Shown here piece after piece: positions 1 to 5,887 of a stretch of DNA of 8,000 nt. The position numbers were made by a program, and so were the translations under genes. The DNA comes from CAZFPA01 sp964520975 (GTDB lineage Bacteria > Bacillota > Negativicutes > Selenomonadales > Selenomonadaceae): assembly GCA_964520975.1 (NCBI GenBank), contig CAZFPA010000080.1, forward strand, positions 1-8,000. Reading direction: 5' to 3'. Numbering within the stretch: the stretch's first letter is position 1; every line of letters begins with the position of its first letter. A model generated the notes under the pieces. That model saw only the letters and a program-made list of their open reading frames with translations, made no database searches and was not told where the DNA came from.

Positions 1-55
1 ACCTAGGACCGACCGGTTATGAGCCGGTTGCTCTAACCAACTGAGCTATAGGCCC
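1..55 (-). tRNA. tRNA with anticodon CAT (Met, or Ile2), 3' end cut by window edge
   Basis: Read on the minus strand, the gene starts at 55 with acceptor strand GGGCCTA. It continues with a D arm (GCTC...GAGC) and an anticodon arm ACCGG/CTCATAA/CCGGT, which gives anticodon CAT. The T arm and the 3' acceptor strand lie beyond the window start. CAT can be elongator Met or the lysidine-modified Ile2 tRNA, and the visible part does not settle which. A D loop containing GTTGGTTA makes an initiator tRNA unlikely. It lies downstream of tRNA-Gly and is probably cotranscribed with it. The 59-nt spacer between the two holds a 6-bp inverted repeat (72-77 with 94-99) and no terminator. Confidence 0.93.
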
Positions 56-114
56 GTTTGATGATAGAAAATCTCGCCGGTCTATTGACGCAAGCGAGAA
101 CTGCAATCATAAAA

Positions 115-189
115 TGGAGCGGAAAACGAGGCTCGAACTCGCGACCCCCACCTTGGCAAGGTGGTGCTCTACCACTGAGCTATTTCCGC
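115..189 (-). tRNA. tRNA-Gly (GCC)
   Basis: This is a complete cloverleaf on the minus strand. The acceptor strands are GCGGAAA (183-189) and TTTCCGC (119-125). The D arm is GCTC...GAGC, the anticodon arm is CCACC/TTGCCAA/GGTGG with anticodon GCC, and the T loop is TTCGAGC. The discriminator is T (118) and CCA is encoded (115-117). It is the first gene of a tRNA unit served by the promoter at 242-270. Confidence 0.97.
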
Positions 190-241
190 TTGCTATGAAA
201 TTTTACCAGTCAACCGTGTTTATCGCTGACTGACAAAATGT

Positions 242-270
242 ATTATAGCTTTCAGCTAAGTATTTGTCAA
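242..270 (-). promoter_or_regulatory. Consensus housekeeping promoter of the tRNA unit
   Basis: On the minus strand there is TTGACA (265-270), a 17-nt spacer, and TATAAT (242-247), a perfect match to the sigma-70/sigma-A consensus. Transcription would start near 235, leaving a leader of about 45 nt before tRNA-Gly. The leader contains the inverted repeat cagtca/tgactg (207-212, 227-232). A perfect promoter suits highly expressed stable RNA genes. Confidence 0.88.
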
Positions 271-283
271 CCCCCTTTTACAG

Positions 284-320
284 AAAAGACCCGGTGTCCG
301 TTTCCGGAACCAGGTCTTTT
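284..320 (-). terminator. Rho-independent terminator of the chemoreceptor gene
   Basis: The arms aaaagacc (284-291) and ggtctttt (313-320) pair. An inner helix, tccg (297-300) with cgga (305-308), is closed by a TTTC loop. Read on the minus strand, the 3' arm ends in a T run. It lies 22 nt past the chemoreceptor stop codon and just upstream of the -35 box of the tRNA promoter, so it insulates the tRNA unit from read-through. The A run on the other side could make it partly bidirectional. Confidence 0.85.
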
Positions 321-342
321 GCACTCCATTGAAATATCCGCC

Positions 343-2067
343 TCAATACTTAAAACGCTGCAGCGAAAGCTGCTGATCCTGTGCCAGCTTAGCCAGGGCA
401 TCGCTTGCCGACGCAATCTCCTCCGCTGATGCGGACTGCTCTTCGGTCGTCGCTGAAACAGCCTGCATCTCCTCGGCAACCTTGCTTCCCTGCTTTTCAA
501 TATTATTGATACTCTGTGTAACAACGCCAGCGCTTTCCGTCACAGCCTGGATTCCCTCCATCATAACATCCATCTGCTCCGATACATTCTTTACCAGGCT
601 GCTGATTTTTCCGAAGACCTCACGCAGGCCTTCGACTGATTGTGCCCCCGATGCTACGGCTTCACGTCCTTCGTTCATAGATCCTACCGCAGTTGTAGTA
701 TCCTGCTGAATCCCGTGAATGAGCTCCGCAATCTGTTGCGCTGCTGTCTGCGACTGCTCTGCCAGCTTGCGGACTTCTTCAGCAACCACAGCAAACCCGC
801 GCCCATGCTCACCCGCACGAGCCGCTTCAATTGCAGCATTCAGCGCTAATAAATTTGTCTGCCCGGCAATCCCTGAAATGGTCTCGACAATCTGTCCAAT
901 TTCCTGGGAACGCACGCCTAATTTATCTACCATTTCAGCCGAAGCTGTAACAATAGATTCCACACTCTTTATCTGCGACACGGATGCATCTACAGTCTCA
1001 CTGCCTTCTCCTGCCTGACTGGCCGCCGCTGCGGAACGTTCCGCAGCCTGCGTTGCCTCCTGACGGATCCGCGTAACTGACTGCTCCACCTGTTCTACGG
1101 AACGATGGCACTCATTGACTGCCGTCTCCTGCCGATCTACGGCTTTCGCTGCATCTGCGACAGAGACCGCAGACTGTGTTGATGCCTGCGCCGACTGTGC
1201 AGCACTAGCAGTAAGTTCCTCCGAGGAAGCCGCTATCTGCTCAGTGGAATTATTGACGCTCTGCATAAGTGTATTGATGCTCTTGCGCATCTGAATCAAT
1301 ACATTGACCATTTCGCCGAATTCGTCCCCGCGCAAAAGCTCACGATCCTCCTGTACCCGAAAATCACCATTGCTGAGCCGCCCGCAAAATGCAATCATCT
1401 GCTGCAACGGTTCCCGAACCGTCCGCACCAAAAGCATTGCCGAAATAAGCAGCACCAGCAATGCCACCGCCGTGACAACGATTGTCATGTGGATCGCCGA
1501 TTCTACCGCCGCATTGTTCTTTTGATATATTTTGGCCGCATTATCATTCGCCATGCCCTGCAGCACCTTCAACTCATCACGGATCTCATCCTTGGCCTTG
1601 CGTCCGCGTTCGCTCTCCCACAGGTCTGCTGCCTCAGATTGCTTGCCAGCCGCTGCCATATCCATGACCTCAAGGGCAAATGCACGATAATTCTGCCAGC
1701 CGCTATGCACCGCATCAAAATGTGTTGCCGCCTCCGGTACATTAACCGCAATTTCCTCATAAGCCTTCCATTCGCCTTCCCACTCATCCAGAGCCTTACT
1801 TACATTTGATTTTCCCTCAGCAATGAGTTTGGGATTTGATGAGCTCAATACCTGCAGTGCCCTTGTCTGTGAAAGGCGCAGTGACACCTGCATCTCCCCC
1901 AGCCGCAGACTTGCCTGCATCTTTTTATTGTACAGATTATCCGTTCCTTCATCCGCGATCTTCAAATAATGATAGCCCGTAAAGCCAATCGCCAGCATAG
2001 CGATCAATGAAACAATCACCATGGCAAAAATCTTATGTGCCACCTTGACATTCTTTGTCCATTCCAT
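343..2067 (-). CDS. Methyl-accepting chemotaxis protein (membrane chemoreceptor)
   Basis: This is a transmembrane receptor that senses a ligand and controls the CheA kinase through CheW. The ATG at 2067 gives 574 residues. It is preferred over upstream in-frame ATGs because GGAGG (2075-2079) sits 7 nt before it. The first transmembrane helix is at about 12-33. A periplasmic or extracellular helical region of about 155 residues follows and looks like a four-helix-bundle (4HB_MCP) sensor. The second transmembrane helix is at about 191-214 and the HAMP domain at about 215-267. The long coiled-coil signalling domain runs to the end. The invariant hairpin tip is clear: GQTNLLALNAAIEAARAGEH (402-421) followed by GRGFAVVAEEVRKLAE. 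The protein ends in LQRFKY, so there is no CheR/CheB-binding pentapeptide. The ligand cannot be told from sequence. The gene appears monocistronic, with no chemotaxis partner in the window. Confidence 0.95.
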   Translation of the reverse strand: MEWTKNVKVAHKIFAMVIVSLIAMLAIGFTGYHYLKIADEGTDNLYNKKMQASLRLGEMQVSLRLSQTRALQVLSSSNPKLIAEGKSNVSKALDEWEGEWKAYEEIAVNVPEAATHFDAVHSGWQNYRAFALEVMDMAAAGKQSEAADLWESERGRKAKDEIRDELKVLQGMANDNAAKIYQKNNAAVESAIHMTIVVTAVALLVLLISAMLLVRTVREPLQQMIAFCGRLSNGDFRVQEDRELLRGDEFGEMVNVLIQMRKSINTLMQSVNNSTEQIAASSEELTASAAQSAQASTQSAVSVADAAKAVDRQETAVNECHRSVEQVEQSVTRIRQEATQAAERSAAAASQAGEGSETVDASVSQIKSVESIVTASAEMVDKLGVRSQEIGQIVETISGIAGQTNLLALNAAIEAARAGEHGRGFAVVAEEVRKLAEQSQTAAQQIAELIHGIQQDTTTAVGSMNEGREAVASGAQSVEGLREVFGKISSLVKNVSEQMDVMMEGIQAVTESAGVVTQSINNIEKQGSKVAEEMQAVSATTEEQSASAEEIASASDALAKLAQDQQLSLQRFKY

Positions 2068-2185
2068 CTTCATCCCTCCAGATCTGCTTTTCAATATACT
2101 GATAGCAATACGTTATAGATTTGATGTTTATATCAAGCATTCTACAAAACAAGGGGATTTCCTTCTTAAGAATATTTTTCTTTAA

Positions 2186-2215
2186 CAAAAAAAGACGCTG
2201 ACTCAGTCAGCGTCT
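2186..2215 (-). terminator. Rho-independent terminator of the thi operon, overlapping the thiE 3' end
   Basis: This is a perfect 10-bp stem, agacgctgac (2193-2202) with gtcagcgtct (2206-2215), around a 3-nt loop (2203-2205). On the minus strand it is followed by a run of seven T (2186-2192). The 5' arm lies in the last codons of thiE, and the loop is exactly its TGA stop codon. Confidence 0.92.
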
Positions 2216-2901
2216 CGCCAGGCCTGTACAAGGGCCTGGCTGGCAATCTGTGGCTGCGGTGCAGCTGCGACTGCGGATACTACAAAAAATCCTGCCACCC
2301 CGGTTGCCCGCAATGGCTGGATATCCGGCAGCTTCACTCCGCCGCCAACGACTACCGGAACAGGGCTGCAGGCCGCCAGCTCCCGCAGCTCATCCAGGCT
2401 GCGGGTAATGATCTGCCCGTTTGAATCGAGACCGCAATCCGGCTTTGTCGCCGTCTCATGCAGCGGACCGGCACCGAAATAATCGATACTGCTGACATCG
2501 GCTTCCTTTACATAGGAAAGAAGCGCATCGGTACGAGCCGAGAGTCCGACGATACTGTCTTTCCCCAGATACTGCCGGCAGATCTCCGGTGGAATGTCCG
2601 ACTGTCCCACATGGATGCCGTCGACCTTCACCCCCTGCTGCCGGGCCGCAAGTACAACATCCAGACGGTCATCTACCAGCAGGGCTACCGATTCCTCCCG
2701 TCGTGCCGCGGCAATGACCGCCGCAGCCTCGCGTGTAAGGCCAATGAGTTCCCTGGCTCCGGCTGTCTTGGAACGGATCTGCACACAGGTAAAGCCGGCG
2801 CTGACCGCCGCGGCCACAATATCACGTACAGGGCGCCCCAAAGTATTTTCCGGTCCCACCACCAGGTACGCTGAAATATCCAACACATCACGAATGCTCA
2901 T
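2203..2901 (-). CDS. thiE: Thiamine-phosphate synthase ThiE
   Basis: It joins hydroxymethylpyrimidine diphosphate and thiazole phosphate into thiamine monophosphate. It is a cytoplasmic TIM-barrel enzyme of 232 residues, near the usual family length. Family signatures appear in order: QIRSK (41-45), VDDRLD (76-81), HVGQSD (97-102), GLSA (119-122), the phosphate and substrate loop GAGPLHETATKPDCG (143-157) with its conserved Lys, and VVVGGGV (183-189). The ATG overlaps the stop codon of the preceding gene (ATGA) and has GGAGG 7 nt upstream inside that gene, which suggests translational coupling. It is the last gene of the TPP-controlled operon. The second barrel motif reads DDR where many homologues have NDR, probably normal variation. 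The assignment is firm. Confidence 0.95.
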   Translation of the reverse strand: MSIRDVLDISAYLVVGPENTLGRPVRDIVAAAVSAGFTCVQIRSKTAGARELIGLTREAAAVIAAARREESVALLVDDRLDVVLAARQQGVKVDGIHVGQSDIPPEICRQYLGKDSIVGLSARTDALLSYVKEADVSSIDYFGAGPLHETATKPDCGLDSNGQIITRSLDELRELAACSPVPVVVGGGVKLPDIQPLRATGVAGFFVVSAVAAAPQPQIASQALVQAWRDAD

Positions 2902-3203
2902 GCCTTTTCCTCCAAAATCTTCTCTACCTTCGCCGTCTTTGTGTGCATCATATCCGAAAAGCCCGGCCGGATATCCGCCTTCAGCACAACCTCCGTGCGA
3001 ATTCCCTTTTCAGCCAGGATGAACGCGGCTTTTTTGACAACAGCCATGACCTCATCCCACTCGCCTTCAATCTCCGTGAACATCGAATTTGTCCGGTTCG
3101 GCAGGCCGGAGGCGCGGATGACACGTACAACCTCAGCCACCTCCGCCGACAGTTCATCCCCCGTACCGCACGGAGCAATCGCTACAGCGATCAATGTATT
3201 CAT
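2898..3203 (-). CDS. MTH1187-type thiamine-binding protein
   Basis: This is a small cytoplasmic protein of 101 residues of the Thiamine_BP family (MTH1187/YkoF-like, formerly DUF77). Members bind thiamine or related compounds in a ferredoxin-like fold, and their exact role in the cell is not settled. Visible family features are the start IAVAIAPCGTG, the segment SGLPNRTNSMFTEIEGEWDE (32-51), and KADIRPG (75-81). The ATG at 3203 is chosen because GGAGG (3211-3215) lies 7 nt upstream. A longer reading frame reaching to 3308 runs inside thiM and is rejected. The gene overlaps thiM by 4 nt (ATGA) at its start and thiE by 4 nt at its end. Its place between thiM and thiE supports a role in handling thiamine or an intermediate, which is inference. 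Confidence 0.88.
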   Translation of the reverse strand: MNTLIAVAIAPCGTGDELSAEVAEVVRVIRASGLPNRTNSMFTEIEGEWDEVMAVVKKAAFILAEKGIRTEVVLKADIRPGFSDMMHTKTAKVEKILEEKA

Positions 3204-4042
3204 ACCTTTTCCTCCTCGATTTTCAGCGGATTCCCGGCAACATCCGCCGAACTCGCCTGATACAGCGCATCCAAAAATTCCACCTGAAAGCTGCCCGGAC
3301 CACTGCAACGGGCTTCCGCGCGTTTGCCGGCCAGATTATAGATAGCCGAGGCGGTGAGTGCCGCAATGAACGGAGAGGCAGCCGTTGCATAGACAGCCGC
3401 CACGCCACCCAGCGAACAGCCTGCGCCCGTGATTTTTTCCATGAAGTGTGAGCCGCCATAGGAAAAGGCCGTGCACTGTCCATCCGTGATGAGATCATGC
3501 TCGCCGGAAACAGCTACCGCGCCGCCTGTCCAGCGAGCCAGGGAAACCGCCGCCCGACGGGCAGCGTCCACAGAATCCGTCGCATCTACGCCCCGCACTC
3601 CATCGGCCGCCTGACCGCTCTCCAGTTGCCAAAGATTTGCCAGCGCAATGATTTCCGAAGCATTTCCCCGGATGATGGTTGGCTTTTCATCCCGAAAGCC
3701 CTGCAGCAGCTTTGTCCGCAGGCTGCCAATGCCGATGCCTACCGGATCAAGCACCCAGGGGCGACCTTGCACATGAAGAGCCCGTGCCGTGCGCGGCAGG
3801 GTTTCCTCATAGACCGGCAGCAGGGTTCCTACATTGATATAGAGTGCACCGCCCGCCGCAGCGAGGCATTCCCCCTCATCCGGCAAATAAACCATCGCCG
3901 CCGAGCCGCCAACAGCCAGCTGAGCGTTGGCCACCAGGTTGATGGTCACCGTATTGGTAATGGAGCCGGCCAGCGGATTCTCCTCTCGCACCCGGTCTAC
4001 GGCTTCTTTTATTTTCTGCTGAATCATTTCCTTTGTCTGCAT
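3200..4042 (-). CDS. thiM: Hydroxyethylthiazole kinase ThiM
   Basis: It phosphorylates 4-methyl-5-(2-hydroxyethyl)thiazole to the phosphate used by ThiE, which is a salvage step. It is a 280-residue cytoplasmic enzyme of the ribokinase-like fold, of typical length. Landmarks are ITNTVTINLVANAQLAVGGS (28-47) for thiazole binding, DPVGIG (99-104), RGNASEI (125-131), the ATP-site anion hole TGAGCS (205-210) with the family's active-site Cys209, and GPGSFQ (248-253). GGS-AAM replaces the more common GASPxM, a mild variation. The start ATG follows GAGGAGG with a 4-nt gap. It is the first gene of the operon, downstream of the TPP riboswitch, and overlaps the next gene by 4 nt. No thiD is seen next to it. 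Confidence 0.96.
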   Translation of the reverse strand: MQTKEMIQQKIKEAVDRVREENPLAGSITNTVTINLVANAQLAVGGSAAMVYLPDEGECLAAAGGALYINVGTLLPVYEETLPRTARALHVQGRPWVLDPVGIGIGSLRTKLLQGFRDEKPTIIRGNASEIIALANLWQLESGQAADGVRGVDATDSVDAARRAAVSLARWTGGAVAVSGEHDLITDGQCTAFSYGGSHFMEKITGAGCSLGGVAAVYATAASPFIAALTASAIYNLAGKRAEARCSGPGSFQVEFLDALYQASSADVAGNPLKIEEEKV

Positions 4043-4063
4043 GTTTCCTCCTCACCAGGAAGC

Positions 4064-4094
4064 AAAAAAAATGCCCGCAAATAGCAAGCATTTT
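4064..4094 (-). terminator. Attenuator terminator of the thi operon leader
   Basis: On the minus strand an 11-bp stem (arms 4084-4094 and 4068-4078, two G-U pairs, 5-nt loop) is followed by a run of T (4064-4071). It lies between the TPP aptamer and the thiM ribosome binding site, where the expression platform of a transcription-terminating riboswitch is expected. Confidence 0.87.
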
Positions 4095-4108
4095 CATATG
4101 TTGACTGA

Positions 4109-4187
4109 TTGCTCCCTACGACAGTATTAACTAACAGGTTCTAAGGGTCAGGTTCTACCTTCTCAACTCTTTCGAGTCCCCCCGCAA
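4109..4187 (-). ncRNA. TPP riboswitch (THI element) aptamer
   Basis: Read on the minus strand, the leader carries the conserved blocks of the thiamine pyrophosphate aptamer in order. These are a G-rich 5' P1/P2 strand (from 4187), TTGAGA (4161-4166, usual CTGAGA), GAACCTG (4135-4141), TTAATAC and GTAGGGA (4113-4119), then GCAA closing P1 with the initial TTGC. It lies directly upstream of thiM, its usual type of target, and is followed by a terminator hairpin. TPP binding should favour termination. CAACATAT (4096-4103) can also pair with ATATGTTG (4185-4192), which may extend or compete with P1. Confidence 0.93.
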
Positions 4188-4207
4188 CATATATTCTGTT
4201 TTCCTAA

Positions 4208-4236
4208 AATCTAGCACTTCCTCCAGCTTTTGTCAA
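4208..4236 (-). promoter_or_regulatory. Promoter of the thi operon
   Basis: On the minus strand there is a perfect -35 box TTGACA (4231-4236), a 17-nt spacer and TAGATT (4208-4213) preceded by TGC (extended -10). The start site would be near 4201, just ahead of the riboswitch aptamer. Confidence 0.8.
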
Positions 4237-4295
4237 GGCAGCCGGGTATTTGCTTTCTTTTTCATCTATTTTTCTTTCATTCGCATCACCATAAC

Positions 4296-4324
4296 TTGCC
4301 ATAAGAAATATTTCATGATAAATT
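4296..4324 (+). promoter_or_regulatory. Promoter of the DeoR-family regulator gene with a palindrome in the spacer
   Basis: There is TTGCCA (4296-4301), a 17-nt spacer and TAAATT (4319-4324), with TGA just before it forming an extended -10. The perfect 10-bp palindrome GAAATATTTC (4305-4314) lies between the boxes. Such a position fits an operator for autorepression, but this is inference because short AT-rich palindromes also arise by chance. Confidence 0.65.
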
Positions 4325-4354
4325 AAAGAAAATGAAGAAAAAGCAGGCGATAGC

Positions 4355-5101
4355 ATGAAAAACCGGACCAATCAAATTCTTGAGCTCCTGACCACCGAGA
4401 AAAAAGCCGAAGTATCCTTTTTAGCGGAAAAACTCGGTGTTTCCCAGGTCACCATCCGCAAGGACCTGGACGCCCTGGAGCATCAGGGCATCATCCTGCG
4501 GGAGCACGGCAGTGCCCGGCTGCGCAGCATGGACGATATCAACGGGCGCATCGCCTATCACTATGAAGCCAAACGTAAAATTGCCCAGCAGGCCGCAAAG
4601 CTCGTAGCCAACGGAGATACGATCATGATTGAAAGCGGCAGCTGCTGTGCGCTGCTGGCCGCCGCGCTGGCTGCCAGTCAGCGGGACCTGACCATCATCA
4701 CCAACAGCGCGTTCATTGCGAACTATGTCCGCAGCTGCCCCGCGATCCAGGTCATTTTGCTGGGTGGAATCTATCAGCAGGAGGCGCAGGTCGTTGTCGG
4801 TCCAATGATTCGTCAGACAGCGACAAATTTCTGTGTAGACCTGTTTTTCCTGGGTACGGACGGCTATTCCCTGCGCACCGGCTTTACCAATCGGGACCAG
4901 TTGCGGGCCCAGGCGGTACGCGACATGGCTGAACAGGCGGAAAAAATCATCATCCTCACGGAAAGCGAAAAATTCTCCCATCGCGGCGTAGTACCACTGA
5001 AGCTACCGCCAGAGAAGTGCCAGGTCATCACCGATAAGCAGATACCGCCCGAGTCATTGGCAGCCCTCCAGTCCCAGGGAATCCAGACCCAGACAGTGTA
5101 A
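4355..5101 (+). CDS. DeoR/GlpR-family transcriptional regulator
   Basis: This is a DNA-binding regulator of 248 residues, the usual family length. An N-terminal DeoR-type winged helix-turn-helix covers about 3-58, with recognition segment SQVTIRKDLDALE (30-42). A C-terminal DeoR sensor domain covers about 75-232, an isomerase-like fold that in known members binds a phosphorylated sugar. Sensor landmarks are IESGSCC (92-98, usually DSGTT), TNS (116-118), LLGG (135-138), GTDG (167-170) and EKFSHRG (205-211). The effector is unknown. The ribosome binding site is weak (AGG 8 nt before ATG). The gene is divergent from the TPP-controlled thi operon, with separate promoters about 60 bp apart. It could control that operon, itself, or distant sugar genes. 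No sugar kinase or transporter is adjacent, which is unusual for this family. I see no clear terminator after it. Confidence 0.92.
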   Translation: MKNRTNQILELLTTEKKAEVSFLAEKLGVSQVTIRKDLDALEHQGIILREHGSARLRSMDDINGRIAYHYEAKRKIAQQAAKLVANGDTIMIESGSCCALLAAALAASQRDLTIITNSAFIANYVRSCPAIQVILLGGIYQQEAQVVVGPMIRQTATNFCVDLFFLGTDGYSLRTGFTNRDQLRAQAVRDMAEQAEKIIILTESEKFSHRGVVPLKLPPEKCQVITDKQIPPESLAALQSQGIQTQTV

Positions 5102-5147
5102 CAGAGCTACGCCCGCCAATGGAGAGGTATCCCTGCATCCTTTTCCA

Positions 5148-5687
5148 TCAGAACCGCAATTTCAGATACACGTGCAGTAAAAAAAGCAGCAGCATAATCC
5201 AGGCAAAGCTCCGATGCCAACGCCGAAGCGCTGTCTGCCGCGTAAGCCAAAGACCTGTCAGCAGCAGCAGTACAGCCAGCCCGCCCTCGGCCAGCCCGGA
5301 GACCATGCGGCTGGAGCGCAGCGAAGTCCCCGCCCAAAGCAGCAGGCCTCCATGCAGCAGCACGAGATAAAAAGCCAGGATGCCGAGCATTGGATGCAGC
5401 AGCCGCAAGAGCTTCAAACCACGTTTCCAGGCAGACTCCACCGTTCCTGATAAATTCCAATGATTCCGCTTGCCCCGCACCAGGCCTTCACGCAGCAGAT
5501 AGTACGCGAAGCACGCGCCCCCCAGATAGGCTGCCGGCGCCCCCAGACTCTTCCCCAGCTTTTTGAGCGGCAGGGCATCCACGTTGCTGCCCACATAGAA
5601 AATTCCCCCGCACAGCAGCACGCACAAAAGCTGATACAGCCACAGCCGTTCCCGAAGCCAATGGATTCTCTTTTCCCATACCTGCAT
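5148..5687 (-). CDS. Small multipass membrane protein, probable di-haem b-type cytochrome
   Basis: The protein has 179 residues with about five hydrophobic helices (roughly 14-34, 50-67, 95-118, 129-148, 160-176). I chose the ATG at 5687 because GGAGAGG lies 8 nt upstream. An upstream in-frame GTG (5696) has poor spacing. Two helices each hold histidines 14 residues apart: H98/H112 (in HPMLG...LLHG) and H158/H172 (in RRWHRSFAW...LLHV). Two such pairs are the haem-ligand pattern of the ferric reductase/YedZ/NOX-type membrane domain, where four His ligate two stacked haems. No FAD/NAD-binding domain follows, so electrons would have to come from a separate partner. The family assignment is inference from the His pattern. 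It stands alone, convergent with the regulator gene. Confidence 0.7.
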   Translation of the reverse strand: MQVWEKRIHWLRERLWLYQLLCVLLCGGIFYVGSNVDALPLKKLGKSLGAPAAYLGGACFAYYLLREGLVRGKRNHWNLSGTVESAWKRGLKLLRLLHPMLGILAFYLVLLHGGLLLWAGTSLRSSRMVSGLAEGGLAVLLLLTGLWLTRQTALRRWHRSFAWIMLLLFLLHVYLKLRF

Positions 5688-5733
5688 ATCCGTCACCTCT
5701 CCTCACCCAATCACAGATTTGCTCTTTTCTCAT

Positions 5734-5762
5734 AGTATACTATCATACAGGTCAGCGGCCAA
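5734..5762 (-). promoter_or_regulatory. Promoter of the membrane cytochrome-like gene, overlapped by a 12-bp palindrome
   Basis: On the minus strand there is TTGGCC (5757-5762), a 17-nt spacer and TATACT (5734-5739), giving a leader of about 40 nt. A perfect palindrome ATAGTATACTAT (5732-5743) covers the -10 box. It may be an operator, or only an AT-rich coincidence. Confidence 0.6.
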
Positions 5763-5800
5763 GGGATTCCTCGCCGGCAATATGAAATTCTATTTTAAGC

Positions 5801-5834
5801 AAAAGAAAAGCCCTCCGAAAACCTCGGAGGGCTT
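5801..5834 (-). terminator. Rho-independent terminator, probably of the disrupted tRNA-Thr gene
   Basis: A perfect 11-bp GC-rich stem, aagccctccga (5808-5818) with tcggagggctt (5824-5834), has a 5-nt loop. On the minus strand it is followed by TTTTCTTTT. It lies 8 nt past the encoded CCA of the tRNA-Thr remnant, so it was most likely the native terminator of that tRNA gene. Confidence 0.88.
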
Positions 5835-5842
5835 GATTTCAC

Positions 5843-5887
5843 TGGAGCTGATGATAGGAGTCGAACCTACGACCTGCGCATTACGAA
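5843..5887 (-). pseudogene. 3' half of a tRNA-Thr gene: displaced attachment-site remnant
   Basis: On the minus strand these bases form the 3' half of a tRNA: loop TTCGTAA (5881-5887), anticodon-stem 3' strand TGCGC (5876-5880), variable region AGGTC, T arm GTAGG/TTCGACT/CCTAT (5854-5870), acceptor CATCAGC (5847-5853), discriminator T and encoded CCA (5843-5845). The loop gives anticodon CGT (Thr). The next bases (aaaga) cannot pair with TGCGC, and no D arm or 5' acceptor strand GCTGATG follows. The break at the anticodon loop is where many tyrosine integrases cross over. The first loop bases are T, so the exact end of homology may be a few bases shorter. Confidence 0.85.

Noticed and set aside
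72..99. Hairpin tctcgc/gcgaga between the two tRNAs
   Set aside because: The stem is short with a 16-nt loop and no T run. It may be a processing structure, but nothing more can be supported.
1489..1809. Open frame of 106 codons on the plus strand
   Set aside because: It is antisense to the well-supported chemoreceptor coding region and has no ribosome binding site or recognisable motif.
2100..2185. Promoter for the chemoreceptor gene
   Set aside because: There are several AT-rich boxes on the minus strand, but no pair has acceptable spacing for the main sigma factor. No flagellar-type (sigma-28) box was found either.
2594..3022. Open frame of 142 codons on the plus strand
   Set aside because: It is antisense to thiE and the thiamine-binding gene. 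Its Ser, Pro and Arg bias is typical of a complementary frame.
4421..4981. Open frame of 186 codons on the minus strand
   Set aside because: It is antisense to the DeoR-family gene, whose motifs are unmistakable on the plus strand.
5107..5460. Open frame of 117 codons on the minus strand
   Set aside because: It lies mostly inside the cytochrome-like gene in another frame, is rich in Ala and Arg as expected of a GC-rich shadow frame, and shows no family motif.
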